Source: Frigoribacterium sp. PvP032 (GTDB lineage: Bacteria > Actinomycetota > Actinomycetes > Actinomycetales > Microbacteriaceae). From it: a DNA stretch of 64,000 nt. The stretch spans positions 3,121,762 through 3,185,761 of the forward strand of contig NZ_JAFIBM010000001.1 of assembly GCF_017833035.1 (NCBI RefSeq). Reading direction: 5' to 3'. The notes below the pieces were generated by a model. It was not told the DNA's origin. It did no database searches and saw only the letters and a list, made by a program, of their open reading frames with translations. Made by a program: the position numbers and the translations under genes. This document shows, piece after piece, positions 35,575-44,666 of the stretch (position 1 is its first letter; the number at the start of each line of letters is the position of its first letter).

Positions 35575-36176
35575 TCGGCGAGGACGACGCTGATGCCGTC
35601 GATGAACTCGTCGACGACCGGCAGCAACACGGGCACGTTCTCCGGCGATCCCAGTTCACACGCGATCCTGAGGTCGAACGGTCCCGAGCGGAAGGCTGTG
35701 ACGACGGTCGCCGAGAGCTCTCCCGCCACGTCAGCGTGGAGGATGCCCCGGACTCCGGCGCCGAGCCCCGCGGCGGTGACGTCCTGCAGGGCGGGCGGCT
35801 CGAGGACGTCGAGATCGGTGTCCAGGACGAGTCGCCGCAGCACGTTCTCCCGCCCGTCGCGGCTGTAGCCGTACTGGACGCGGAGCAACGGGATCTCGCT
35901 CGTGACGGACGGCAGGTGGAGGTACTTCAGCTCGTCCTCGTCCTGCCAGTCGGCGAGGTGCTCGAGCGCGCGGGTGAGCCAGCGCTTGCTCGCCCTCGTC
36001 GTGCCGAGCGACCTCGTGCAGACGTCGCGCACGGTCGCGGCGACCCACGTGCGTGCGCCGTCGTGGCCGGCGTGGGGCCACGACGGCGGCAGGCTGATCC
36101 ACCTCGTCGCGTCGTAGCCGACGAGGATCTCCCTCGGAGCGGCGTCGCCCGTGGGGGCAGGTGGTGCCTCGGTCAT
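35571..36176 (-). CDS. Unknown T7SS-locus protein, 201 aa
   Basis: No family is recognised. The protein is soluble with no signal peptide and begins MTEAPPAPTG. Visible parts: ILVGYDATRWISLPPSWPH, HLPSVTSEIPLLRVQYGYSR, and a C-terminal VVDEFIDGISVVL helix. ATG at 36176 is preceded by GGAGG 8 bases upstream, and a longer frame adds a Pro-rich tail. Its stop overlaps the ATPase start, so it is co-translated with EssC/EccC, suggesting a partner or substrate chaperone. The C-terminal layout resembles that of the next upstream protein (220 aa), so the two may be distant relatives. Confidence 0.7.
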   Translation of the reverse strand: MTEAPPAPTGDAAPREILVGYDATRWISLPPSWPHAGHDGARTWVAATVRDVCTRSLGTTRASKRWLTRALEHLADWQDEDELKYLHLPSVTSEIPLLRVQYGYSRDGRENVLRRLVLDTDLDVLEPPALQDVTAAGLGAGVRGILHADVAGELSATVVTAFRSGPFDLRIACELGSPENVPVLLPVVDEFIDGISVVLAE

Positions 36177-36270
36177 GTTCTGGGCCTCCGGTTCGGCGGG
36201 GAGTGGCGTGTCCTGCTGGAGCGGTGGGCAGGTGGGCCGGTGGGCCGGGGTGACGGCCGGTTGGTGGTCG

Positions 36271-36933
36271 TCACGCGGTGGGCCGATCGGTGATGAGCCG
36301 GCCCGCCTCGTCACGCCACCGCACGGTCGTGAGGACCGCCTCGAAGAGCTCCACGAACGCGTCGGCGACCTCGCGCCGGGCCGGGGTGTCGCCCCCCGTG
36401 TCGGCGACGACGGTCAGGACGATCGAGACGAGCAGGTGATCGTGGCCGACCACCCGGGCGAGGACGGCTCTCCGCCGGAGCGCGTGCTCGGGCCCGGGCC
36501 CGGCCGGCGCCGGCCTGTCGAGCTCCCAGGTGACGGCAGGATCGCCGCCTACGTCGACCCCTGTGGCTCCCGCGGCGATCCGAGCCAGCAGCAGCCGGTC
36601 GAGGTCGCTGTGCGGGCCGGGGACGGTCGGCACCGCGGCGAAGACGATGCTGCAGGCCACGCCCACGTCGGGCACGGCACCGCAGGTGACGAACGAGTCG
36701 AGCACGGCGTGGTGCTCGTCGGCTTCGCCGACACGGCGGAGGGCGTCGACGAACCGCGTCTCGAACCCGTGACCCGCATCGACGTCGACGTCGCCGAGCT
36801 GGTCCTGCACGAACGCGAGCGCTGCCGCCGGGCTCGCACCTCCCGGGATCCGCACGAACCCCGGCGGCACCACCACCGAGTAGGAGGCGCCCACCGCGCC
36901 GGAGGACCGGCTCACGTACCGCGCCCCGCTCAC
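36271..36933 (-). CDS. Unknown T7SS-locus protein, 220 aa
   Basis: No family is recognised. It is soluble, with several predicted beta strands (YSVVVPPGFVRIP, VACSIVFAAVPTV, HLLVSIVLTVVADT) and a C-terminal helix AFVELFEAVLTTVRW. GTG at 36933 is chosen because it overlaps the TGA of the 4-TM gene (GTGA) and has GGAGAAG upstream; a longer frame to 37098 would overlap that gene. Part of the T7SS-like operon. A chaperone or adaptor role is only a guess from position. Confidence 0.7.
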   Translation of the reverse strand: MSGARYVSRSSGAVGASYSVVVPPGFVRIPGGASPAAALAFVQDQLGDVDVDAGHGFETRFVDALRRVGEADEHHAVLDSFVTCGAVPDVGVACSIVFAAVPTVPGPHSDLDRLLLARIAAGATGVDVGGDPAVTWELDRPAPAGPGPEHALRRRAVLARVVGHDHLLVSIVLTVVADTGGDTPARREVADAFVELFEAVLTTVRWRDEAGRLITDRPTA

Positions 36934-37490
36934 GGTGCTTCTCCTCGATTTGTCGCCGGCCCCGGAACGGCCGGTCTGCCACGTCGGCTCCGCCTGCCTC
37001 CCACTGACGCTCTGACCAAGCGAGTCAGACCCACTACGGCGACGGCGACAGCAGCGACCAACTCGATCAGCCCTGGCACGAAGGAATCGCGAGGCCATTC
37101 AGGCGTCCCCCAGAAGCTGAGGGAGAAGACGACGGACCAACAACCGGACAATCCGAGGTAGAGGGCAACAAAGCCCGACCTCAAGGCGTCGCTGAGACCC
37201 TGAGGCCGCCAGATGACGAGAGCAGCCAATGCAAGGAGCAGGGGCAGACTGATCCAGAACGTCACAGACGGCACGATGAACGGTGGCCAGCCCGGCGACG
37301 TCGACATCACGTCACCCTCAAAGGGAGATGTGCGGCCACGAATCGTGGAGCTGAGTGCGATGCACGTGAAGATCAGTCCGGTACCGAGGTACGTCAGTCC
37401 CGGCAGGACTATTCCGACGCTGGCCAGGCCACCCAGCAGGCGCGAGAGCTCGTCGGATCGATTCCGAGGGCCCTGATGACGTCCGCTCAT
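36930..37490 (-). CDS. Four-TM membrane protein, candidate immunity protein
   Basis: A 186-aa protein with about four membrane helices (LGGLASVGIVLPGLTYLGTG, FWISLPLLLALAALVIW, SGFVALYLGLSGCWSVVFSL, PGLIELVAAVAVAVVGL) and a basic tail. The start, GTG-GTG-ATG, overlaps the stop of the large upstream gene. DNA here samples near 60 % GC, clearly below the neighbours. A membrane protein overlapping a candidate effector with hydrophobic segments is the arrangement of T7SS membrane toxins and their immunity proteins; that role is inferred. Confidence 0.65.
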   Translation of the reverse strand: MSGRHQGPRNRSDELSRLLGGLASVGIVLPGLTYLGTGLIFTCIALSSTIRGRTSPFEGDVMSTSPGWPPFIVPSVTFWISLPLLLALAALVIWRPQGLSDALRSGFVALYLGLSGCWSVVFSLSFWGTPEWPRDSFVPGLIELVAAVAVAVVGLTRLVRASVGGRRSRRGRPAVPGPATNRGEAP

Positions 37491-38815
37491 CACCACGCTG
37501 CAGCCGTTGACGGTCGTTCATCGGCTGAACCTCGTGTGCGAATGTCGTCCGAAACCTGCATGACCGCGTCACTTGCCGCGCGGACAAGGCCTGCGCCGTT
37601 GAGCACACGCGCGACGTCGAGCTGGCGACGGATGCTGGCGACAGTCTCCAACTCGGCGGGAGACCAGCCGGGGCGACCAGGCTGCAGAAAGCCTCGCAGC
37701 TGAGCCGCCACGTCGTCGCCTAGGGACTGCCACAGCCGAGGTGCCCCGAAGCCCGGTGCGGCTCTCTCGAGGGACCGCTGGACCCACTTGCTGGCAAAGG
37801 CCGGAGCGTACCCGTCAGCTATCAAGCTGGAGACTCTCCGGGCCTGCAGGCCGCCAGCCGCGACCTTGGCGGAGCCCACGAGAGCCGAGCCCATGCCCAT
37901 GGTCGCGACTGACAACGCGCTGAGCCCCAGTTCGAGAAGGGAAGCCGTGCCTGCAGCAGTTCTCGCAGCCGTGAGCAGGAAAGCCAGACCGAGGGCTATC
38001 GCTCCGAACACACCTAGGCCGGGGACCACGAAGCCCACGAGTGCAAGGGCGTTCCCCACAAAACCGAGCACGTCGACGACCTGGGCGATCCAGGCGTCGT
38101 TCTCCTGCATCCACTCCTGGAACGGCTCGAAGCCGGGCGCGAGGACGTCTCGGAGGGCCGAGCCCTCCCAGGCGGAGGCGATGCTGTCCCCGGCGTCGCC
38201 GACGACAGCCCCGACGGAGTGGACCACTCCGCCGAGGTCGTCCCAGAAGGAGTCGCGGAGACCGTCGTCCGTGGCGTCGTCGATCTGCGCGATCGCGACG
38301 ACGGCGGCGGCCCCGGCAACGGCGTGCGCCGCGCCCGCTCGACGGGCGCACTCCGTGATGCGGTCGCGCGCCTCCTCACGCCTCGTGTGCTGTGCCGCCG
38401 CCCACTCCTCGTACTGGTCCTTTGCCGGGCCCGGTGGCTCGATCATGGCCGCCCCCTCGTACTTCGTCACGAGGCTGTCGGCCGCGTCGAAGTCGTCCCG
38501 AGCCCGCTCGTGGTCTCGCACTGCGGGGCGCGACTGGTCGAGCGCCGTCGCCAGTGACTCCGAGTAGGCCCCGAGGGCCCTTCCCGTGTCGGCGTAGCGC
38601 CCCCTCGCGGCTCTGAGGTCGGACTCGAGAACCGCCGCCTTGCGCATGAAGGCGTCGACTGCGTCGCTGCGAGCTGATGCGGCGTCGAGCGAACGGAGCG
38701 ACGTGGCGGCGGACCCGATGGACTCGGCGGTGAGGGCGAAGCGCCGCGCCATCTGCGCCACGGCCACGGGGTCGCCGGCCACGACGACAAGGGGGGTCGC
38801 CCAGGAGTACGCCAT
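37490..38815 (-). CDS. Candidate type VII-secreted effector with hydrophobic middle region
   Basis: A 441-aa protein. The first 200 residues are helical and WXG/LXG-like (GDPVAVAQMARRFALTAESI, FDAADSLVTKYEGA, then a basic, charged helix). A hydrophobic stretch at about 245-318 (VVDVLGFVGNALALVGFVV and following) could insert in membranes. The C-terminal 120 residues (ASKWVQRSLERAAPGFGAPR) show no known fold. GC falls from about 70 % at the 5' part to about 60 % at the 3' end, as in polymorphic toxins with exchanged C-termini. It lies directly after two WXG100-like genes and overlaps the 4-TM gene. Start ATG 38815 overlaps the preceding TGA. Confidence 0.65.
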   Translation of the reverse strand: MAYSWATPLVVVAGDPVAVAQMARRFALTAESIGSAATSLRSLDAASARSDAVDAFMRKAAVLESDLRAARGRYADTGRALGAYSESLATALDQSRPAVRDHERARDDFDAADSLVTKYEGAAMIEPPGPAKDQYEEWAAAQHTRREEARDRITECARRAGAAHAVAGAAAVVAIAQIDDATDDGLRDSFWDDLGGVVHSVGAVVGDAGDSIASAWEGSALRDVLAPGFEPFQEWMQENDAWIAQVVDVLGFVGNALALVGFVVPGLGVFGAIALGLAFLLTAARTAAGTASLLELGLSALSVATMGMGSALVGSAKVAAGGLQARRVSSLIADGYAPAFASKWVQRSLERAAPGFGAPRLWQSLGDDVAAQLRGFLQPGRPGWSPAELETVASIRRQLDVARVLNGAGLVRAASDAVMQVSDDIRTRGSADERPSTAAAW

Positions 38816-39105
38816 CAGGAGTCTCCGCCCAGCGACGCAGCGAGCTTCGCCTCGACGTCGTCGAACCCGACCGCGATGCCGAGCGCAGCCTCGCCCAGGT
38901 CGCCGATGGACTCGGCGAGGTGGCGTCTCGTGTCGTTCCACTCGGCCGAGAACGAGCGGACGCGCTGCGCGAGACCGACGTGGCCGCAGGCATCCGCGTC
39001 CGCTGCGTCGTCTCGGCTCGACTGGAAGGCGGCCGAGACCTCGCCGAGCGTGGTGAACAGCGAACGCAGGTCGCCGGTGTCGACCGTGAGGCTCGATCGA
39101 GCCAT
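38815..39105 (-). CDS. WXG100/ESAT-6-like small protein (second)
   Basis: A 96-aa helical hairpin-type protein starting MARSSLTVDTGDLRSLF. A Trp in SAEWNDTRRHL sits near the second half rather than in a classic WXG turn. Size and position beside another such protein and upstream of the candidate effector fit an EsxB-like partner. The stop overlaps the start of the effector gene (TGATG), linking their translation. Confidence 0.7.
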   Translation of the reverse strand: MARSSLTVDTGDLRSLFTTLGEVSAAFQSSRDDAADADACGHVGLAQRVRSFSAEWNDTRRHLAESIGDLGEAALGIAVGFDDVEAKLAASLGGDS

Positions 39106-39177
39106 GTCATCTCCTCGTCGGGGGAAGGGGCCGTCCCGCCGACGAGGCGAGACGGCCGTCCGTCATGGGGCCGCTCG

Positions 39178-39471
39178 TCAACCGAGGCTGCTGGCGAGCT
39201 GCTCGTCGGTGCTCTGGAGGGCGTCGGCTGCTCCCTCCAGGAACCCGGCCATGCCCTCGATCGCCTGGATGGTCTTGCTCGCGCCGCTCGTGAACGCGGC
39301 GTAGGACGCGTCGAAGGCCTTGGACGACCGGTCGGTCACGAAGCCCGAGCCGACAAGGGTCTCGATCTGCGACTTGAGCTGACTCAGCTGGTCCTCGATC
39401 GTGCGCTGCCCGTTGCGGAGCTGCGTCGCCTGGGTGCGGATCTCGTCGAACGTGACGGAGACGTTGGCCAT
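39178..39471 (-). CDS. WXG100/ESAT-6-like small protein (first)
   Basis: A 97-aa helix-turn-helix protein starting MANVSVTFDEIRTQATQLR, with a long amphipathic first helix, a turn at LVGSGFVTD where WXG would be expected, and a second helix (AFDASYAAFTSGASKTIQAI). The Trp is absent. First gene of the minus-strand T7SS-like operon, with GAGAGGA upstream, and divergent from the FHA gene. Probably the main secreted substrate or partner of the second WXG100-like protein. Confidence 0.8.
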   Translation of the reverse strand: MANVSVTFDEIRTQATQLRNGQRTIEDQLSQLKSQIETLVGSGFVTDRSSKAFDASYAAFTSGASKTIQAIEGMAGFLEGAADALQSTDEQLASSLG

Positions 39472-39569
39472 GGGTGGGTCCTCTCTTCGGCGGCCCGAGC
39501 TGGGTCGACCGGCATTAACATGTCACACGGACAGAGGGTCCACGGATCCATCCACAGGCAGGAGACGAG

Positions 39570-40250
<681 letters not shown>

Positions 40251-40310
40251 GCCCCAGGCAGGGGCGGCGGCGGTGTCCCCGCCGGTCGCAGCCGTGGCCC
40301 GGGCCTCGGC

Positions 40311-42734
40311 CTAGACCTTCTCGATCGGTGCGACCTTGATCAGCAGCTTCTTGCGGCCGGCCGTGTCGAAGAGCACCTCGGCGATGCGGCGGGCGCCCTC
40401 GCCGGTGACGGCCATGACGCGGCCCTCGCCGAAGTCGACGTGCGAGATGCGGTCGCCGGTCTCGAGCACCAGGTCGCCGTTGTCGCGCACCGTGCCGGTG
40501 ACGCGGTTGGCCCACTCGGTCTTCGGCTTCGTCTTCGCCGCCGCCGTGGCGCGGTCGTAGCTGCCGCTGCCGTAGCCGCCCGACGCGCGCGGGGTCGCCC
40601 CGCGGTTCGTGTCAGGGCCGCCCTCGCGACGCGCGTTGAGCGCCCGCGGCTGGGTGCCTCCCCGGCTGTTCGCCATGCCGGGCGACTGCTTCCAGTCGAT
40701 CAGCTCGACCGGGATCTCTTGCAGGTAGCGCGACGGCATCGCCACGTTCACCTCGCCGAACTGTGCACGGGTCATCGCCAGCGACAAGAAGAGCTGCTTG
40801 CGGGCCCGCGTGATGCCGACGTAGAAGAGCCGGCGCTCCTCAGCAGGGCCGCCGGGCTCGCTCGCCGACATGCGGTGCGGCAGCAAGTCTTCTTCGACAC
40901 CGGTGAGGAAGACGGCCTCGTACTCGAGGCCCTTCGCCGTGTGCAGCGTCATCAGCGAGACCGTGCCGCTCGAGTCGTCGAGGTCGTCGGCCGCGGCGAC
41001 GAGCGTCACCTCGGTGAGGAAGTCGAGCAGGGTGCCGTCGGGGTTGTTCCGCTGGAACTCCTTCGTGACCGCGACGAGCTCGTCGATGTTCTCGGCACGC
41101 GCCTCGTCTTGCGGGTCCCTCGACGCCCGCAGCGCCTCCACCAGGCCGCTGCCCTCGATCAGCCGGGTGAGGATCTCGTGCACCGGTGCCGTGTCGGCCG
41201 TCGCCTGCACCTCGTCGAGCAGGGTCGCGAGACCGGTGATCGCCCCGGTCACCTTCGGGCCGAGACCGAGCTCGCGCGCGTTGCGCATCGCGTCGCGCAG
41301 GGGCGCCTCGCGCTCGTCGGCCCAGCGCTGCATCGCCGTCTCGGTCGCCGGGCCGATGCCGCGCTTCGGCACGTTCATGATGCGTCGCAGCGCCATCGGG
41401 TCGGAGGGGTTCGCGACCGTGATCAGGTACGCCATCGCGTCCTTGATCTCGGCACGCTCGTAGAACTTCGTGCCGCCGAGCACCCGGTACGGGATGGCCG
41501 AGCGGATGAAGATCTCCTCGAGGGCTCGCGTCTGCGAGTTGGTGCGGTAGAAGACCGCGACGTCTTTGTAGGCCGTGCCCTGCTCATGCAGCTTCGCGAT
41601 CTCGTCGGCGACGAACTGCGCCTCGTCGTGCCCGGTGTAGCCCGTGAACCCGACGATCTTGGCACCCTCGCCGACCGTCGTGAACAGGTTCTTGGCCTGC
41701 CGGTCGAAGTTGTTCGCGATGACGGCGTTGGCCGCGTCGAGGATGTTCTGGGTCGAGCGGTAGTTCTGCTCGAGCAGCACGACCTTCGAGTTCGGGAAGT
41801 CACGCTCGAACTCGACGATGTTGCGGATGTCTGCCCCGCGGAACGCGTAGATCGACTGGTCGCTGTCGCCGACGACCGTGAGCGACGCCCCGGGGATGCG
41901 GCCGCTGCCGTCGCGCATCGACTGCACGAACTGCCCGCCGCGCTCGAGGGCGTCGACGTGCTCGGGGTCGACAGGCCGCGTGAGCTCGCGGATCAGGGCG
42001 TACTGGGCGTGGTTCGTGTCTTGGTACTCGTCGACCAGGAGGTGACGGAACCGCCGCTGGTACGTCGCCGCCACGTGCGGGAAAGCCCTGAAGAGGAACA
42101 CCGTCTGCGAGATCAGGTCGTCGAAGTCGAACGCGTTCGCCTGCTGCAGCGACCGCGTGTACTGCCGGAAGATCTCGAGGAACATCACGTCTTGCGGGTC
42201 GCCGGCGTTGATCTGCCGCGCGTACGTCTCGACGTCGCTGAGCTCGTTCTTGAGCTTCGAGATCTTGCCGGCCGCCTGGCTGACGGTGAAGCCGAGCGAG
42301 TCGGCGTCGAGCTGCTTGAGGATGCGCTTGAGCAGCGCCTTCGAGTCGGCCGAGTCGTAGATCGTGAAGCTCTTCGTGAAGCCGAACTGCTCGGCCTCGC
42401 GGCGCAGGATGCGCACGCACGCCGAGTGGAACGTCGAGATCCACATGCCCTCGGCCGCCTGGCCGACGAGCTGCTGCACGCGCTCGCGCATCTCGGCCGC
42501 GGCCTTGTTCGTGAAGGTGATGGCGAGGATCTGGCTCGGCCAGGCCTCGCGGGTCGCGATGAGCCCGGCGATGCGGCGGGTCAGCACGCTCGTCTTGCCC
42601 GAGCCGGCACCGGCGACGATCAGCAACGACTGCCCGCGGTACTCGACCGCTTCTTTCTGCTGAGGGTTCAGCCCCGCGGTCAGGGGATCACCGGCAGAAC
42701 CGGAAGCGTCAGAGGGCTCGAGCACGATCGTCAT
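40311..42734 (-). CDS. pcrA: ATP-dependent DNA helicase, UvrD/PcrA family
   Basis: An 807-aa superfamily 1A helicase (3'-5') for repair and for clearing RecA or RNA polymerase from DNA. Walker A is VAGAGSGKTSVL (about residue 42), motif II LLVDEYQDTNHAQY, motif III VVGDSDQSIYAFRGA, motif VI RRLFYVGITRARKQL. The linker region before the end is Gly/Arg-rich. The C-terminal domain (DFGEGRVMAVTGEG and following) is the Tudor-like PcrA tail that binds RNA polymerase. Length is normal for actinobacterial PcrA. Starts MTIVLEPSDA at an ATG. Confidence 0.96.
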   Translation of the reverse strand: MTIVLEPSDASGSAGDPLTAGLNPQQKEAVEYRGQSLLIVAGAGSGKTSVLTRRIAGLIATREAWPSQILAITFTNKAAAEMRERVQQLVGQAAEGMWISTFHSACVRILRREAEQFGFTKSFTIYDSADSKALLKRILKQLDADSLGFTVSQAAGKISKLKNELSDVETYARQINAGDPQDVMFLEIFRQYTRSLQQANAFDFDDLISQTVFLFRAFPHVAATYQRRFRHLLVDEYQDTNHAQYALIRELTRPVDPEHVDALERGGQFVQSMRDGSGRIPGASLTVVGDSDQSIYAFRGADIRNIVEFERDFPNSKVVLLEQNYRSTQNILDAANAVIANNFDRQAKNLFTTVGEGAKIVGFTGYTGHDEAQFVADEIAKLHEQGTAYKDVAVFYRTNSQTRALEEIFIRSAIPYRVLGGTKFYERAEIKDAMAYLITVANPSDPMALRRIMNVPKRGIGPATETAMQRWADEREAPLRDAMRNARELGLGPKVTGAITGLATLLDEVQATADTAPVHEILTRLIEGSGLVEALRASRDPQDEARAENIDELVAVTKEFQRNNPDGTLLDFLTEVTLVAAADDLDDSSGTVSLMTLHTAKGLEYEAVFLTGVEEDLLPHRMSASEPGGPAEERRLFYVGITRARKQLFLSLAMTRAQFGEVNVAMPSRYLQEIPVELIDWKQSPGMANSRGGTQPRALNARREGGPDTNRGATPRASGGYGSGSYDRATAAAKTKPKTEWANRVTGTVRDNGDLVLETGDRISHVDFGEGRVMAVTGEGARRIAEVLFDTAGRKKLLIKVAPIEKV

Positions 42735-42799
42735 GGCGCGGCCAGTCTAAGCCGGGCCCCCGACATCGGAGCCGGTCCCTCACCAGCTCGACGAGCAGG

Positions 42800-43426
42800 T
42801 CAGAGCGGCACGCCCGCTGCCCACCCCAGGAAGGCGTAGAGGCCCATCTGTGCGCTGGCGGCGAAGAAGACGACGTACCACGTCCCCCGCGGCGCGCTGG
42901 TGCGCACGTGGTCGAAGAGCCGGCTCGGCCACGGCGCCCGGAACGGGCGTGGGGGCGCGAGCCAGCGCTCCGGCCGTGGCGGCAGTCGCAGGGCCTCGTC
43001 GGGGTGCAGCCGCCGCTCGTCGCCCGTGTGCACGGGCGTGAAGAAGAAGCCCACGAAGCGCACGCCGGTGAGCAACCAGTCGACCTCGAGGTCGGAGTCG
43101 GGGAGGTGCGGTGAGCGTCCCGTGCGCTGGGCCACCGCCTCCTCGTGTCGTCGTGTGCGGACGCGCGCGATCCAGACGGCCGGCACGACGCTCGTGCTCA
43201 GGACGGAGCTCACGGTGAGGCCGCACATCATCGCGGCGAAGGGGCCGGCGACGAACAGGCCCGCACCGGTGCCCTGCGCAGCCGAGACGGGCCCCGCCAC
43301 CACCAGCACGGCCCAGAAGACAGCGACCGGCACCTGCACGAGGGTGAGCACGAGGGCACCGAGGCACGCGACGACCGCCCGCGCGAGCAGCACCTCCGAG
43401 CGCTGCCACCACCGGTCAGCGCTCAC
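42800..43426 (-). CDS. Membrane protein of unknown function
   Basis: A 208-aa protein with three membrane segments in the first 90 residues (LLARAVVACLGALVLTL and two more) and one near the C-terminus (TWYVVFFAASAQMGLYAFLG). GTG at 43426 is chosen; the longer frame would start inside the GDPD coding region. No family is recognised. It follows the GDPD gene closely on the same strand, overlap-free by 10 bases, so probably one transcript. Confidence 0.65.
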   Translation of the reverse strand: MSADRWWQRSEVLLARAVVACLGALVLTLVQVPVAVFWAVLVVAGPVSAAQGTGAGLFVAGPFAAMMCGLTVSSVLSTSVVPAVWIARVRTRRHEEAVAQRTGRSPHLPDSDLEVDWLLTGVRFVGFFFTPVHTGDERRLHPDEALRLPPRPERWLAPPRPFRAPWPSRLFDHVRTSAPRGTWYVVFFAASAQMGLYAFLGWAAGVPL

Positions 43427-43436
43427 GACCTCGCCC

Positions 43437-44423
43437 TCACAGTCCCTCGCGCACCGCGACCGCACGCTCGGGGTGGTCGGCGAAGACCCCGTCGAGGCCC
43501 AGCGCCATCAGGTCGGCGAACTCCGACTCCCAGTCGCCCTCCGCCTCCTTGCCGCCGGCCTGGCGGTTGCCCTTGGCGAGGAACGCGTTCTCGATCCGCA
43601 GCGTCCAGGCGAACACGTCGAGACCGACCGCGTGCGCACGGTCGACGAGCTCGGGCCGGGTCTCGCCGGAGGGCCGCAGCAGCATCGCCTTGTCGAACGA
43701 GACCCCGTGCAGGCCCTCCTCGACGAGGGCCGTGAGCGACGACTCGTCGAGCTGGTCGGCGTAGGTCGGCGCAGCCGAGCCGAGCCGGGCCACCTGGTCG
43801 GCCGCCGAGCCCGCCTTCTCGACTAGCCAGACGAGGTCGCCGCCGACTCCCCTCTCGCGGAGCTGCCACAGCACGGTCTGCTCGAAGCTCTCGAGGGTGA
43901 GGCGCGAGTCGTCCGCCCAGCCGTGCTCGGCCAGCTCGGCGGCGACCAGCTCGTCGAGGGGCAGCCCGAGCGACTCGAAGTGCTGGGCGTGCTTCACCTC
44001 GGCGACGAGGCCCACTTCGCGCGGAGCGTCGTCGAGCAGGCGCAGCAGGTCGCTCAGCCGCTGGATGCCGCCCTCGCCGTCGTGGGCGGCACTGAGCGGA
44101 CGGAGGTGCGGCAGACGCTCCCGCACCGTGAGGGTGCTGAGCTCGTCCCAGGTGAAGTCCTCGGTGAACCAGCCCGCCACCTCCTTGCCCTCGATCTGCT
44201 TCGTGGTGCGCCGGTCGGCGAACTCCGATCGCTCGGCCACGTCGGTCGTGCCCGAGATCTCGTTCTCGTGCCGCAGCACCAGCACGCCGTCGCGGGTGGG
44301 CACGATGTCGGGCTCGATCGCGTCGGCCCCCAGCTCGATGGCCAGGCGATAGGCCGCCTCCCCGTGCTCGGGCCGGTGCCCGCTGGCTCCGCGGTGGGCG
44401 ATGACGAGGGGGCGAGGCGACAT
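43437..44423 (-). CDS. Glycerophosphodiester phosphodiesterase
   Basis: A 328-aa GDPD enzyme that releases glycerol-3-phosphate and an alcohol from glycerophosphodiesters. Motifs: LVIAHRGASGHRPEHGEAAY (the catalytic His and Arg), AIEPDIVPTRDGVLVLRHE (metal-binding Glu and Asp, second His), and VFAWTLRIE at the C-terminal strand. No signal peptide, so it is cytoplasmic; one copy of the GCGCCTCC-type word lies near its start. glpD elsewhere in the window could use the product, though not co-transcribed. ATG at 44423 gives the conserved start. Confidence 0.93.
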   Translation of the reverse strand: MSPRPLVIAHRGASGHRPEHGEAAYRLAIELGADAIEPDIVPTRDGVLVLRHENEISGTTDVAERSEFADRRTTKQIEGKEVAGWFTEDFTWDELSTLTVRERLPHLRPLSAAHDGEGGIQRLSDLLRLLDDAPREVGLVAEVKHAQHFESLGLPLDELVAAELAEHGWADDSRLTLESFEQTVLWQLRERGVGGDLVWLVEKAGSAADQVARLGSAAPTYADQLDESSLTALVEEGLHGVSFDKAMLLRPSGETRPELVDRAHAVGLDVFAWTLRIENAFLAKGNRQAGGKEAEGDWESEFADLMALGLDGVFADHPERAVAVREGL

Positions 44424-44666
44424 GGCAGCCACGGTAGCGGCGACGGGTGACGGACGAGGAGGCGCGGCGTCGGCAGACCGCTGCACCTCGGCCCCGAGAC
44501 GGTGCAACCCTGCAGCCGGTGCACGTTCGCCTGCCGCGAATACGGGCCTCATCAGGCAAATCCCCAGCCCTCCCCTGGCCGACACCCGTTAGCCTCTTCC
44601 GTACGGCGACGCAGCACACAGCACCTCGCGTCGCGACCACGTCTCACGACCAGAAGAGGAACTCCC

